Source: Candidatus Obscuribacterales bacterium
GTDB lineage: Bacteria > Cyanobacteriota > Vampirovibrionia > Obscuribacterales > Obscuribacteraceae
Length of the DNA stretch: 64,000 nt
Assembly: GCA_020634035.1 (NCBI GenBank)
Contig: JACKCM010000007.1
Location: 372,001 to 436,000, forward strand
Direction: 5' to 3'
Made by a program: the position numbers and the translations under genes
The notes under the pieces: model-generated
Told to the model about the DNA's origin: nothing
Database searches by the model: none
What the model saw: the letters and a program-made list of their open reading frames with translations, nothing else
In this document: piece by piece, positions 32,572 through 41,107 of the stretch
Layout: every line of letters begins with the position of its first letter
Numbering within the stretch: the stretch's first letter is position 1

Positions 32572-34299
32572 TTGGTTCAAGTGGTTTCAGCAGATTTCGA
32601 CCGAAAGGTCATGCAATTAGCACAGTCTATCTTCGAGTTCGGCGACAAAAGACAGTCAGCCGACCAGTCCGAGATGGCCTGGCTCTTTGAACAATCTAAA
32701 AAGCTTCAACCCCAGCCAGCAGAACCCGAGCAGAGTGAAAACCACAATACTATTTTGCCGTCCAGTACAAGGCTGGAACGTTATGCTCAAAAGCAGGAGA
32801 GCGAAAGGACGCCATCATCGTTAGATAGCGGTGCCTGGTCTATCGATCAGCTGGTGCAGTCCCTTTTTACCGGTAAGTCCGAAGACACTGATCAGGTCAA
32901 CAATAACTCCTGGCTCTACTACATCACCGATGATGCCAGCGAAGCCGAGAAAGTAGCCTGTGTCAACCAGCCGAACTGTCCCTGGGTGGTGCTGTCTGTT
33001 TTATCTAAAGACAGGTCGGTGGTAGTTAAACGGGCTGTTGCCCGCAATCGCAAGACTCCCCAGGAGCAACTGGCATTTTTGAGTGACAGCACCGATGTGG
33101 AAGTAAGACGCAATGTCGCTTCCAATCCGGCAAGCTCCTCTGTGATATTGAAGAAGCTGAGCATGGATGCCGATCTTCTGGTGCGACAACATGTCGGCGC
33201 CAATTTCAGCACCGCCCCCGATGCCCTCAATGCTCTCGCTTGCGACCAGGAGTTGCCGGTGCGCAAAGCGGTGGCGAGCAATATCAAGACTCTGGGCGGT
33301 ACTCTGGTTCATCTTGCCGGAGAAAGAGAGCTTTCTGTGCGACAGCTTGTCGCTCAGAATCCCAACACCACTCCTGAGACTTTGCATATGCTCTCTAAAG
33401 AGCCTGATCTCTATGTGCGTCGGGCTGTGGCAAAACATGAGAACACCAGTCCCCGGACCATGCGTTATCTGGCTTCGGATCCGGATTTGATGGTGCGTTA
33501 TCTTGTGGTGATGAATGCCATGCGTCCCCGGGAGGTTCTGGAGAATTTCGTCTTTGATCCCAGTGTCGAGGTCAGGGTCGTTCTGGCTCGCTCTGGTGAT
33601 CTTTCGCATAATCTGATGTGGCGCCTGGCTCGCGATCAAAGTGCCGACGTCAGAGTCTGGCTCGCTCGAAACGAGTCGGTATTACCCCAGGTGCTATTCT
33701 CGCTTTCGCGCGATCGAGATGAAAGGGTGCGTCAGGCTGTGGCAGGCAATCCAGCTTCACCGCCCGAGGCGATTCGAGAGCTGTCCAAAGATAAGATCAC
33801 CTTGATTAACACGATTCGACCCGGCAACGAATTGAACGTGGCAAGACTTTCTGCCTCTGCGGCAAGAAGTGTGGCTCGTTCCGGAGATCATTTCGCTCGG
33901 CTGGTTCTGGCCGGGCAGTCTTCTACTCCCCGGGATGTGCTGGCGACGCTTGCCCGGGATGCTTCGGCATCGATAAGAATGCGGGTGGCAGCCAACGAAA
34001 ATACCAGCTCCACAACATTGATGGAGCTTGCCCGGGACCCCGATGTGCGTGTCCGAGAATGGGTGGCAAGAAACAGCTTCGCGCCTTTCATCGTTCTGGG
34101 TGTGCTTGCCTCTGACGATGATCCTTATGTCCGAATTCTGGTTTCGAGGCTGCCTTACGCACCCCGAGCAATTCGAGAGAAGCTTCAAAACGACCATGAT
34201 TACTGGGTGCGCAAAGAGGCACGCATGGCATCCGAGCGTATGCTCGAGACTAGCATCGATCCTGTTCATCTCTACGAATCGGTAATGGGCGGCGCCTGA
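32572..34299 (+). CDS. LRV/HEAT-like repeat protein
   Basis: 575 residues starting TTG at 32572; GTG at 32581 and ATG at 32611 are alternatives. After a Gln-rich N-terminus, about 15 repeats of 24 residues run from about residue 115 to 565. Examples are VRRNVASNPASSSVILKKLS, VRQLVAQNPNTTPETLHMLS, VRRAVAKHENTSPRTMRYLA and VRQAVAGNPASPPEAIRELS. This is the leucine-rich-repeat-variant (LRV) pattern first seen in an Azotobacter Fe-S protein; no N-terminal Cys cluster of that type is present here. One repeat is interrupted near residue 410 (TLINTIRPGNELNVARLSAS). No signal peptide. Probable protein-binding scaffold; partner unknown. Confidence 0.75.
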   Translation: MVQVVSADFDRKVMQLAQSIFEFGDKRQSADQSEMAWLFEQSKKLQPQPAEPEQSENHNTILPSSTRLERYAQKQESERTPSSLDSGAWSIDQLVQSLFTGKSEDTDQVNNNSWLYYITDDASEAEKVACVNQPNCPWVVLSVLSKDRSVVVKRAVARNRKTPQEQLAFLSDSTDVEVRRNVASNPASSSVILKKLSMDADLLVRQHVGANFSTAPDALNALACDQELPVRKAVASNIKTLGGTLVHLAGERELSVRQLVAQNPNTTPETLHMLSKEPDLYVRRAVAKHENTSPRTMRYLASDPDLMVRYLVVMNAMRPREVLENFVFDPSVEVRVVLARSGDLSHNLMWRLARDQSADVRVWLARNESVLPQVLFSLSRDRDERVRQAVAGNPASPPEAIRELSKDKITLINTIRPGNELNVARLSASAARSVARSGDHFARLVLAGQSSTPRDVLATLARDASASIRMRVAANENTSSTTLMELARDPDVRVREWVARNSFAPFIVLGVLASDDDPYVRILVSRLPYAPRAIREKLQNDHDYWVRKEARMASERMLETSIDPVHLYESVMGGA

Positions 34300-35307
34300 T
34301 TATTGAAGACGAAATAAATTCTTGATGCCGTAAGAGATCATATTAGGGTTCTCTTTGAGGCGGCGGCGACAGTAGGCGCCTGCCACATTGGCTTTGCCGA
34401 AAGGCAGGTATTTTCTGACCAGCATGCCGTGATCATGAAGCTTCTTCTGCAGATCATCCCGGGGAACGCCGTGGAGAAATTGAAATTCGAAGCGGTTCTT
34501 TTCGATGCCTTTAGGCAGGATTACATCTTGCATAAATGACTCTATGCAACTCTGATCGTGGGTTGCTATTTCTACATAGACTCCCTGGTCGAGAAGCATA
34601 CCGGCATAACGCACCAGAAGCTTTTTCATTTCGACTTTGTCGGTGAGAGCGATCTTCTCTGGTTCGTTATAGATGCCGATTACCAGGCGAACGCGAGTAC
34701 GGGCGTCGAAGCGTGCCAGGTCTTGTTCTGTGCGGAAAAGACGAGTTTGAATCACGGTACCGAGATTGGTGAGTCCTTTTTCAATCAGTTTGAAATAGGT
34801 ATCGAGATGGAAGTCTGTCCAGCGATGGTCTTCGGCTTCGAGGGTGACGTTCAAGCCCTTTTCCTGGGCATAGGCGGTGACTGCTTCTATTCTGCTTGCT
34901 GCTTTTGCCAGTTCGGCTTCGGCACCGGCTTCGCCGGGGGCTTTCGTGCTGAACATAGAAGGTTTCAGTGAGATCGTCAGTTGCTCGCGGCTATTTACGA
35001 CATTTATTGGATTGGCACAGATTGCGTCGGCCAGTTTTTTATACTGTTCCACCGAAGCGTCACAGGTGAGGTCAGAGTCCATGTCCTCGCCCAGTATATC
35101 CAGGGTTGACGTATAGCCGCTCTGACTGCGGATTTTGTGGGCAAGCTCTATCGCTTCTTCGGGCTTCTGACCGGCAAGATAGGGAGAAGCCAGAGAAAGA
35201 ACCAGTGCAATAGGAATTTTATCTATCATCGCGCTGGCGGCGGATTCCTTGGGACGCATCATCTTTTCTGGTTCCACAGGTGGTTTCACAGGTGTTTTAA
35301 CCGGCAT
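34300..35307 (-). CDS. Proline dehydrogenase
   Basis: 335 residues from the ATG at 35307 (AGAGGG ribosome site). FAD-dependent TIM barrel that oxidises proline to pyrroline-5-carboxylate, passing electrons to quinone. Diagnostic parts: LNVTLEAEDHRWTDFHLDTY, VRLVIGIYNEPEKIALTDK, FEFQFLHGVPRDDLQKKL, GMLVRKYLPFGKANVAGAY and CRRRLKENP (the conserved RRxxEN substrate motif). It is the single-domain (PutB-like) form; no pyrroline-5-carboxylate dehydrogenase is nearby. The N-terminal Pro/Lys-rich 20 residues are unusual. Confidence 0.88.
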   Translation of the reverse strand: MPVKTPVKPPVEPEKMMRPKESAASAMIDKIPIALVLSLASPYLAGQKPEEAIELAHKIRSQSGYTSTLDILGEDMDSDLTCDASVEQYKKLADAICANPINVVNSREQLTISLKPSMFSTKAPGEAGAEAELAKAASRIEAVTAYAQEKGLNVTLEAEDHRWTDFHLDTYFKLIEKGLTNLGTVIQTRLFRTEQDLARFDARTRVRLVIGIYNEPEKIALTDKVEMKKLLVRYAGMLLDQGVYVEIATHDQSCIESFMQDVILPKGIEKNRFEFQFLHGVPRDDLQKKLHDHGMLVRKYLPFGKANVAGAYCRRRLKENPNMISYGIKNLFRLQ

Positions 35308-35350
35308 AAGAAACCCTCTTCTCAAGTTGGGATTCCTGCTCTCCGGTTAC

Positions 35351-36541
35351 TTATTGGGCATCCGCCAATCCGGTTACCGGCGCCAGGAACTTCAATAGTT
35401 TAGCGTTTCTTACTTCGTTTCTCAAAATATTTAATACATTTCCAGGTAATCTGGTGAGCACTACCTCATAAGTGGCATCCTGTCTGGAATTCGGCGGAAA
35501 GAAGGCGGCGCGGAAATTTTGTGCCTGGGACATGCCGAACTCTATTCTGCCGGCCGGCAGATAGCGCACCGACCGGTTGGGAGCGCTCATCGATTCGTTT
35601 CGGAAGACTCCGCCGAAGGCTTTGATCAAAGAGATAATCTGTTGATCATTTTTGATGCTGGTGGCAGGAATTCGGGTGACGATTAGATCCGCTTTACCTG
35701 TTCTACCCCGGGAGCCGACGATGATGTCCAGGTCTAGATCCTCCACCGAATAGCTTGCCCAGGTCCAGGTGGATACACTGGTGTCGGTGGTAATCGGCAG
35801 TCCGAACTTGCTCTCGAACTGATAGAAATCATTGCCGAGGCCAGGAAGCGTATTGGTGCTCAAATATTTTGTCAGGGTGACTTTCGTTCTCTGGGCAGAG
35901 TCAGCGCCGCCATTGAGGGAGCCGGCGCTGGCTACCAGGGCTTTCTCTTCTCTCCATTGTCTGATGCCGCCTTTGGCAATGCGTGGTGCTTTTTTGATAC
36001 GAATGTCGTTGCGCTTGCTCAAGAGGGTCATCGCTTCGTCAAAACTCATGGTGAGCGAATCTAATTTGGTGACGAGCAGATCCTGGGTCTCTTCGTCTCC
36101 GACATCACCTACGCGGCACATGACTTTGCACTCTATGCGAGGCCAGAGATGTTGATCGATGGGCAGTTCATAAGCTTTGGGGGCGCGCAGCAAAATAACC
36201 TGTCGTTTGCCGGGCGGATACTCGATGCGCTTCTCTACTCTCGCCACATTGATATAGCCGGTTCTGAGATTGGTGAAGCGGGCCTGAAATTTGACCAGCA
36301 CCCCGGATAGATCGACACCGCTCGCATTTTCCAGGCGCAACAAAATAGCGGGATGATAGCCGGTGGCATCATGGAACCACCAGGTCAGAAAGTTGACCGC
36401 CTCTATCTTGAGGGTTTTCGAGTCGCTATCGGCAGAGGCGCCCTGGGCGATTGTCGGAGGGCAGAAGGTCCCGAGCCCGACCGCTGCGATTAGGGTAAGG
36501 GCGAAAACACGGGTCAAATTGCGGGAGAAAGCAAATTTCAT
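35351..36541 (-). CDS. Exported protein of unknown function
   Basis: 396 residues with a signal peptide (LTRVFALTLIAAVGLGTFCP cleaved after TIAQ). The first 120 mature residues look like a beta-sandwich describing an interaction surface (YHPAILLRLENASGVDLSGV, LVKFQARFTNLRTGYINVAR). The second half (NTLPGLGNDFYQFESKFGLP, TWTWASYSVEDLDLDIIVGS) has no family I recognise. The start of proline dehydrogenase lies 43 bases after its stop on the same strand, so they may share a transcript. Confidence 0.6.
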   Translation of the reverse strand: MKFAFSRNLTRVFALTLIAAVGLGTFCPPTIAQGASADSDSKTLKIEAVNFLTWWFHDATGYHPAILLRLENASGVDLSGVLVKFQARFTNLRTGYINVARVEKRIEYPPGKRQVILLRAPKAYELPIDQHLWPRIECKVMCRVGDVGDEETQDLLVTKLDSLTMSFDEAMTLLSKRNDIRIKKAPRIAKGGIRQWREEKALVASAGSLNGGADSAQRTKVTLTKYLSTNTLPGLGNDFYQFESKFGLPITTDTSVSTWTWASYSVEDLDLDIIVGSRGRTGKADLIVTRIPATSIKNDQQIISLIKAFGGVFRNESMSAPNRSVRYLPAGRIEFGMSQAQNFRAAFFPPNSRQDATYEVVLTRLPGNVLNILRNEVRNAKLLKFLAPVTGLADAQ

Positions 36542-36659
36542 GGAGCTTGCTGATTACTTTTACATGAAAACGATACATCAAATTCTATCTGCTTTCACCG
36601 GTCTTTGCTTTATCTCCAGCATTGTGACCGCCTGGCTGCAAAGAGGGCGCGCAGACTTT

Positions 36660-37328
36660 TCAGTCCAGCACGCGCCACATATACCAGCTTGCCACCGAGC
36701 GATAGGGGCGCCAGAGCTTTGCTCTTTTGATCAGCCGTTCTTGTAAATCCGTCAGTTCGTCTGTCTCTTTCGGATGGAAAACCCTCTGAAAACCTTTCTT
36801 GACCCCATAGTCTGTATAAGGAAGAACATCCGGTCGACCGAGATGAAAGATAAGCAGCATCTGGGCGGTCCAGAGTCCCACCCCTTTTACCCTGGTCAGG
36901 GCTTCTATCAGCTCTTCATCGGACATAAGAAGGGCTTCTTTTTCGGTGGGAAGGCTGCCTTCGAGCTGATGAGAGCAGAGGGCGCGTATCGCATTGAGCT
37001 TCGGTCTCGAGATACCGCATTCTCGAAGGGCTTCATCCGTCGCTTCATAAATAGATGCTGCCGAGGGACAGCTCTTTTTCGAGAAGCTGTCGGTAAAGCG
37101 CCCGTAGATAGTGGCTGCCGCTCTGCCGTTTAACTGTTGATAGATTATCGAGCGGACAAGAGCACCGAATATCGATCTCTCTTTTCTTTTCTCTATAGAA
37201 AAAGGACCGACGCTTTCAATCGCTTTTCTCAGTTTTGCATCTTTGCGACAGAGCTCCGCCATGATCATGGCATTCTCTTCTCTGTCTAGATTGAGAATAT
37301 TATCCAGGGCGGCACTTGATTCGGACAT
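36660..37328 (-). CDS. DNA-3-methyladenine glycosylase II-like (AlkA/HhH-GPD) protein
   Basis: 222 residues. HhH-GPD base-excision repair fold: RSIFGALVRSIIYQQLNGRA at the N-terminal helical part, helix-hairpin-helix ALTRVKGVGLWTAQMLLIFH (about 144-163) and the catalytic Asp in RPDVLPYTDYGVKKGF (D173). It removes alkylated purines from DNA. The short form without the AlkA N-terminal domain resembles the yeast Mag1/short bacterial AlkA type. It lacks the Fe-S cluster cysteines of EndoIII. It ends WRPYRSVASWYMWRVLD, typical for the family. Confidence 0.92.
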   Translation of the reverse strand: MSESSAALDNILNLDREENAMIMAELCRKDAKLRKAIESVGPFSIEKRKERSIFGALVRSIIYQQLNGRAAATIYGRFTDSFSKKSCPSAASIYEATDEALRECGISRPKLNAIRALCSHQLEGSLPTEKEALLMSDEELIEALTRVKGVGLWTAQMLLIFHLGRPDVLPYTDYGVKKGFQRVFHPKETDELTDLQERLIKRAKLWRPYRSVASWYMWRVLD

Positions 37329-37349
37329 GATACTGAATATGGTTACAGG

Positions 37350-38666
37350 CTAGAAGTTTGACCAGCCGGTGGCATTAGAGAAGGTCTCTTTGCCGAAGCG
37401 GCTGACATAGCTGAACTCCTCTCCGAGTTTCTTTTCGTAGGCACGGGGCGCTATCTGGCAGAGGGCTTTGAAGCCGAGATCTTTGGGCATTTTTTCGGGC
37501 TCGGCGCAGATTTCTTCGTAGGCTTCTTTTCCGTTGGCGACTGCGCAGCAACGAGCAGAAAGGAACCAGTTTTTCGAGAAATGACTGTCTCTTCCTCTAT
37601 AAGACTCTTTGCCGACATGGCGGGCATAGGTCTCTCCGTCGAGGGCGAAAAGTTTGCGACAGAGCGCTTCTTCAAATGCGAGAATCTCTTCTTTGCTCTT
37701 TTGCGCCAGTGACACTATGGCCGGTTCTATGACTTTGAGATCGTCCCCTTCTGAGTCCCAGTCTAATAAGTCTATTATTGGCCAGAACTCTTCATCGAGC
37801 ATCGGCTCGATGTTGTAGATGCCCAGGGCTTCGAAGCCGAAGCCAAATCCAGACTCGAATCCTGCCTCTGTCCCACCTTCGTGGGGAAGCTCAAGGAGCA
37901 CGTCATCCGGGTCGAGAAACTCTGGTCTCTGTTGCATGAGGGCTCTTTTCCACTTTATTCGACAACCGGCATTCTTGCCGCGAAATTGCTCTACGTCCGA
38001 TTCGGCTATGGAGGTGTTGAACATGTAGATGCGGAGCAGCGCAGGCAGCGCTCCCAGGGTCTTGAGTCCGTCGCCGGTGACCTTGGTTCCGGACAGACCC
38101 AGGAGCCAGAGCTCTTTTAGGGCGAGGAGATGCTCCATGCCTTCATCATCAATAAGGGTGCCGTTCAGCCAGAGTTCGCGCAGATGCTTGAAGTTGCCGA
38201 TTGTCATAATGCCTGAGTTCGAGAGTCCGGTGTTGGTCAGCCCGAGCGTATGCAGGTTCTTCAAACTGAGAATGATATCGAGAGCGCCGTTGGTTATGGC
38301 TGTGTAAGCAAGCTCCAGCACTCTGAGTCCACTCATGTGCCTGATGCTCATCAAACTGGTGTCGGTGGCCTGGGTTCGGCTCATGTCAAGCACATGCAGA
38401 TCGTCCGGGCCCAGATGTTCAAGAGCCTCTATGCATTCCACCGCCGAAGCGCTGACTTTCAACTTCACCTTGGTGTCCGGTGCCACCTCGATGGTGCCCC
38501 GGGCTTCATCGAACCATTCCCAACTGATGGGCTGATTCTCCGGTTTGGTTATCAGCCCCTGGGGAACAGTGAGCAATTCCCAGGATTCCGGCTGTTTCGC
38601 CGGCGCCGTGTAGACGCTGCCGAGGGAGTATTCGTTGGGGAAGTTTATTTTGCGACCGACTGCCAT
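37350..38666 (-). CDS. Leucine-rich-repeat protein with DUF4240-like C-terminal domain
   Basis: About 438 residues from the ATG at 38666 (a TTG 18 bases upstream is also possible). Residues about 80-230 contain LRR-type repeats (LRVLELAYTAITNGALDIIL, LHTLGLTNTGLSNSGIMTIG, LRELWLNGTLIDDEGMEHLL, LWLLGLSGTKVTGDGLKTLG). From about 275 a different domain begins: LDEEFWPIIDLLDWDSEGDD, EEILAFEEALCRKLFALDGE, FSKNWFLSARCCAVANGKEA. This matches my memory of DUF4240 (FWxxID...FxxWLxxxG). The fusion suggests a recognition scaffold. Cytoplasmic, no signal peptide. The neighbouring glycosylase gene starts 21 bases downstream. Confidence 0.65.
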   Translation of the reverse strand: MAVGRKINFPNEYSLGSVYTAPAKQPESWELLTVPQGLITKPENQPISWEWFDEARGTIEVAPDTKVKLKVSASAVECIEALEHLGPDDLHVLDMSRTQATDTSLMSIRHMSGLRVLELAYTAITNGALDIILSLKNLHTLGLTNTGLSNSGIMTIGNFKHLRELWLNGTLIDDEGMEHLLALKELWLLGLSGTKVTGDGLKTLGALPALLRIYMFNTSIAESDVEQFRGKNAGCRIKWKRALMQQRPEFLDPDDVLLELPHEGGTEAGFESGFGFGFEALGIYNIEPMLDEEFWPIIDLLDWDSEGDDLKVIEPAIVSLAQKSKEEILAFEEALCRKLFALDGETYARHVGKESYRGRDSHFSKNWFLSARCCAVANGKEAYEEICAEPEKMPKDLGFKALCQIAPRAYEKKLGEEFSYVSRFGKETFSNATGWSNF

Positions 38667-38798
38667 AATCTGTTTATTATCCAATCTTATTTCGGATTTT
38701 GGAACCTTGGGATCTAAATCCCGGGGTAACTAAGAGGAAATACAGTGCTATTCTTTTAAGTAGGTCAGGCAACTTCAAGGCAAGGAGTCCCGTATTTT

Positions 38799-39260
38799 AT
38801 GGATGAAATAGATGCATTCGGCCGTCAGTTATTGATAGATCGCCCGTCTCTCACCCGGGGCCGCTTGAGTGTATATAGAGAATCTTCCAGTGATGATTAC
38901 TGGTTTCCACGTTTGAACGTGAGCCTGAAGCGTTCGGGAACCGATGATATTCTCTGGCAATGGTCGACCCATTCAGAGCCTATCGATTTTGAAGAGCCGC
39001 CGCCCTACGGGGATGATCTTTTGCTCGAAAAATATTTCGAACTGGACGCACCGGTGAAATCGCCCCGGGGTCTGGAAGTTGTGTTCCAACTCGGGCCTGG
39101 TGCGACACGCAGGGGTCATGTCAGCCAGTTCTCCGCTTCGCTCTATCTCTTCCCCACCTCGTTTGAAGACCGAGGTGTCCAGGTAGGTGTGATCGACTTC
39201 CGCAAGGGTCTTACCACCGGCGGAGTGCCGATGTTCTGTCGCTACAACTTCCCCTGGTAG
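38799..39260 (+). CDS. Hypothetical protein (153 residues)
   Basis: ATG start with an AGG-rich stretch (GGCAAGGAGTCCCGT) upstream. The product MDEIDAFGRQLLIDRPSLTR onward is mostly beta with many Trp/Tyr/Phe (FPRLNVSLKRSGTDDILWQW). No signal peptide and no known domain. The tRNA-Lys gene terminator follows its stop by 46 bases on the opposite strand. Confidence 0.5.
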   Translation: MDEIDAFGRQLLIDRPSLTRGRLSVYRESSSDDYWFPRLNVSLKRSGTDDILWQWSTHSEPIDFEEPPPYGDDLLLEKYFELDAPVKSPRGLEVVFQLGPGATRRGHVSQFSASLYLFPTSFEDRGVQVGVIDFRKGLTTGGVPMFCRYNFPW

Positions 39261-39306
39261 CATCCGGCGACATCTTCGAAAAACTCGAAAAACTCAAAAA
39301 GTCAAA

Positions 39307-39336
39307 AGCGGAATACTCTCTGAAGAATATTCCGCT
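39307..39336 (-). terminator. Intrinsic terminator of tRNA-Lys, possibly bidirectional
   Basis: Perfect 9-bp stem AGCGGAATA/TATTCCGCT with a 12-base loop. On the minus strand it is followed by TTTTGACTTTTT. It sits 15 bases beyond the tRNA 3' end and also just after the plus-strand gene ending at 39260. Confidence 0.75.
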
Positions 39337-39350
39337 TCGTTTATAAGAAT

Positions 39351-39423
39351 TGCGCCCGCTGCGACTCGAACGCAGGACCAATCGGTTAAAAGCCGAGTGC
39401 TCTACCAACTGAGCTACGGGCGC
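39351..39423 (-). tRNA. trnK: tRNA-Lys (UUU anticodon)
   Basis: 73 bases fold into a full cloverleaf: acceptor GCGCCCG/CGGGCGC with discriminator A, D-arm GCTC/GAGC, anticodon arm CTCGG-CTTTTAA-CCGAT (anticodon TTT), variable loop TGGTC and T-arm CTGCG-TTCGAGT-CGCAG. The CCA end is not encoded. Confidence 0.97.
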
Positions 39424-39444
39424 AAGCAGTTGATGCGGATTAAG

Positions 39445-39474
39445 ATACTATCAATCAAATCTTTTGACCGTCAA
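39445..39474 (-). promoter_or_regulatory. Probable sigma-70-type promoter of tRNA-Lys
   Basis: On the minus strand TTGACG, an 18-base spacer and TAGTAT, with the -10 box about 22 bases ahead of the tRNA 5' end. Confidence 0.6.
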
Positions 39475-39627
39475 GGCTTTATTCTATTTGTCACTGAATG
39501 TGAATAGTCAGAGAAACTGTTTTCTTCTTTTCTATTAACCAGCATTAACACGAAAATGTTGACGATTATAAAGCTGAGTTAGTAGTATTTCATAAGTCGG
39601 ATATCCATAAATTATAGAGGTGGCCTT

Positions 39628-39656
39628 ACCCCTTGATAGCGTCAGGGGTGGTTTTT
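39628..39656 (+). terminator. Terminator-like hairpin in the leader of the pyrimidine-degradation operon
   Basis: ACCCCtTGA, loop TAGCG, TCAGGGGT (one bulged T), then GG and five T residues. It points towards the GTG at 39746, 90 bases away, with no gene before it on this strand since 39260. It may insulate or attenuate the operon. The remaining 39475-39627 shows AT-rich sequence without a gene. Confidence 0.4.
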
Positions 39657-39745
39657 CTGTCTTTAATAATTTGTGGGCGGGATCTGACACAGGGTTTGCA
39701 CTGAATACAGTGCATGTTCAAAACATTCGGCGGAGGAGTTAGCCA

Positions 39746-41053
39746 GTGAAATCCACTATGAACAGGGAAGAATTGCGCAAGAAGAGGGACAAATACATCG
39801 TTCCCGGTGTGAAACATCTCTTCGCCGAGCCTCCTCATTTCGTCAAAGGCAGAGGGCAATATCTGTACGATGAGACCGGTCGTGAGTATCTCGATATGTT
39901 CGCCGGTATCGTGACCATCAGTGTCGGTCACTGTCATCCCAAGGTCACCCAGAGAACCGTCGAGCAGCTGCAAACCTTGCAGCATACCTCCACCATCTTT
40001 ATGACTCAGCCCATGGCGGATCTCGGCGAGAAACTGGCCGAGATAACTCCCGGAAAGCTCTCGAAGACCTTTGTCACCAACTCCGGAACCGAAGCCAATG
40101 AGAACGCCATCCGATTTGCCAGGTTGGCGACCGGAAGGCACGAGGTAATCACCCTCCAGCATTCTTATCACGGTGAGTCTCACCTTGCCACCACCATGAC
40201 CGCCAACCATAACTGGCGGCCTGATCTCATGCCGGCATCGGGAATAGTGCATGCGGCGAACGCATACTGTTATCGTTGTCCTTTCAAGAAAACCCCGGAC
40301 AATTGTTCTCTCGAATGTGTCAAAGATCTCGAGCGTACCATTCAGACCCAGACTTCGGGCAAACCCGCCGCCATGATCGCCGAGCCTATCCAGGGTGTCG
40401 GTGGTGCCATCACCCCGCCCGATGACTATTTCAAAGAAGTCAAAAAGGTTCTGGACAAATACGGTGCTCTGTTTATCTCAGACGAAGTCCAGACCGGTGT
40501 AGGTAGAACCGGCAAGCACTGGTTCGGAATCACTAACTGGGGTGTGGAGCCCGATATGATGACCATGGCCAAAGGACTCGGAAACGGTCTTCCCATAGGC
40601 GCCGTGGTCACAACGCCGGAGATTGCCGAGCATCTCACCAAACAGCAGATCAATACTTTTGGCGGCAATCCGGTCTCTTCGGCAACAGCCCTGGCTGTGC
40701 TTGAAACCATCGAAGAAGAGAAGCTGATGGAGAACGCCCGGGTAGTCGGCGATTATCTGGTCGAAGGGCTGAAGGATCTGCAAAAAAGCTTCCCGTCTCT
40801 AATCGGAGAGGTGAGGGGCAAAGGACTTATGCTCGGCGTCGAAATTGCCGCTCCGGACAAAACACCGCTGGTGGCCGAGACCCAGAGAATTGTCGAACTC
40901 TCTAAAGATGATGGTGTCATCATCGGTAAAGGCGGACTCTTCGGCAATGTGTTGCGAATTAAACCGCCGATGAATATCACCAAAGAGAATGTAGACTCTA
41001 CCCTCAAAGTCTTGAGGAAAGCCATGGAAGCCGTGGCTAAAGTGGCTGTTTAG
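39746..41053 (+). CDS. Class III omega-aminotransferase (AGXT2/beta-alanine type)
   Basis: 435 residues. GTG start with GGAGGAG 7 bases upstream. Fold-type I, class III: TNSGTEANENAIRFARLATG, acidic cofactor residue in ALFISDEVQTGVGRTGKHWF, and Schiff-base Lys in MMTMAKGLGNGLPIGAVVTT. A Cys-rich insert (CYRCPFKKTPDNCSLEC) matches the AGXT2/alanine-glyoxylate 2 group. As first gene of an operon with beta-ureidopropionase and preTA, it likely transaminates beta-alanine (or 3-aminoisobutyrate from thymine) to malonate (methylmalonate) semialdehyde. Alanine-glyoxylate activity is an alternative. Confidence 0.9.
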   Translation: MKSTMNREELRKKRDKYIVPGVKHLFAEPPHFVKGRGQYLYDETGREYLDMFAGIVTISVGHCHPKVTQRTVEQLQTLQHTSTIFMTQPMADLGEKLAEITPGKLSKTFVTNSGTEANENAIRFARLATGRHEVITLQHSYHGESHLATTMTANHNWRPDLMPASGIVHAANAYCYRCPFKKTPDNCSLECVKDLERTIQTQTSGKPAAMIAEPIQGVGGAITPPDDYFKEVKKVLDKYGALFISDEVQTGVGRTGKHWFGITNWGVEPDMMTMAKGLGNGLPIGAVVTTPEIAEHLTKQQINTFGGNPVSSATALAVLETIEEEKLMENARVVGDYLVEGLKDLQKSFPSLIGEVRGKGLMLGVEIAAPDKTPLVAETQRIVELSKDDGVIIGKGGLFGNVLRIKPPMNITKENVDSTLKVLRKAMEAVAKVAV

Positions 41054-41107
41054 ATATTTGAATCATAGAATTAGTTGACTCTAGCTAGAGGGAGAAAAGA
41101 CAGGATT

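Noticed and set aside
33001..33639. 212-residue minus-strand frame
   Set aside because: Antisense to LRV repeats; its apparent His/Ile pattern mirrors the repeats.
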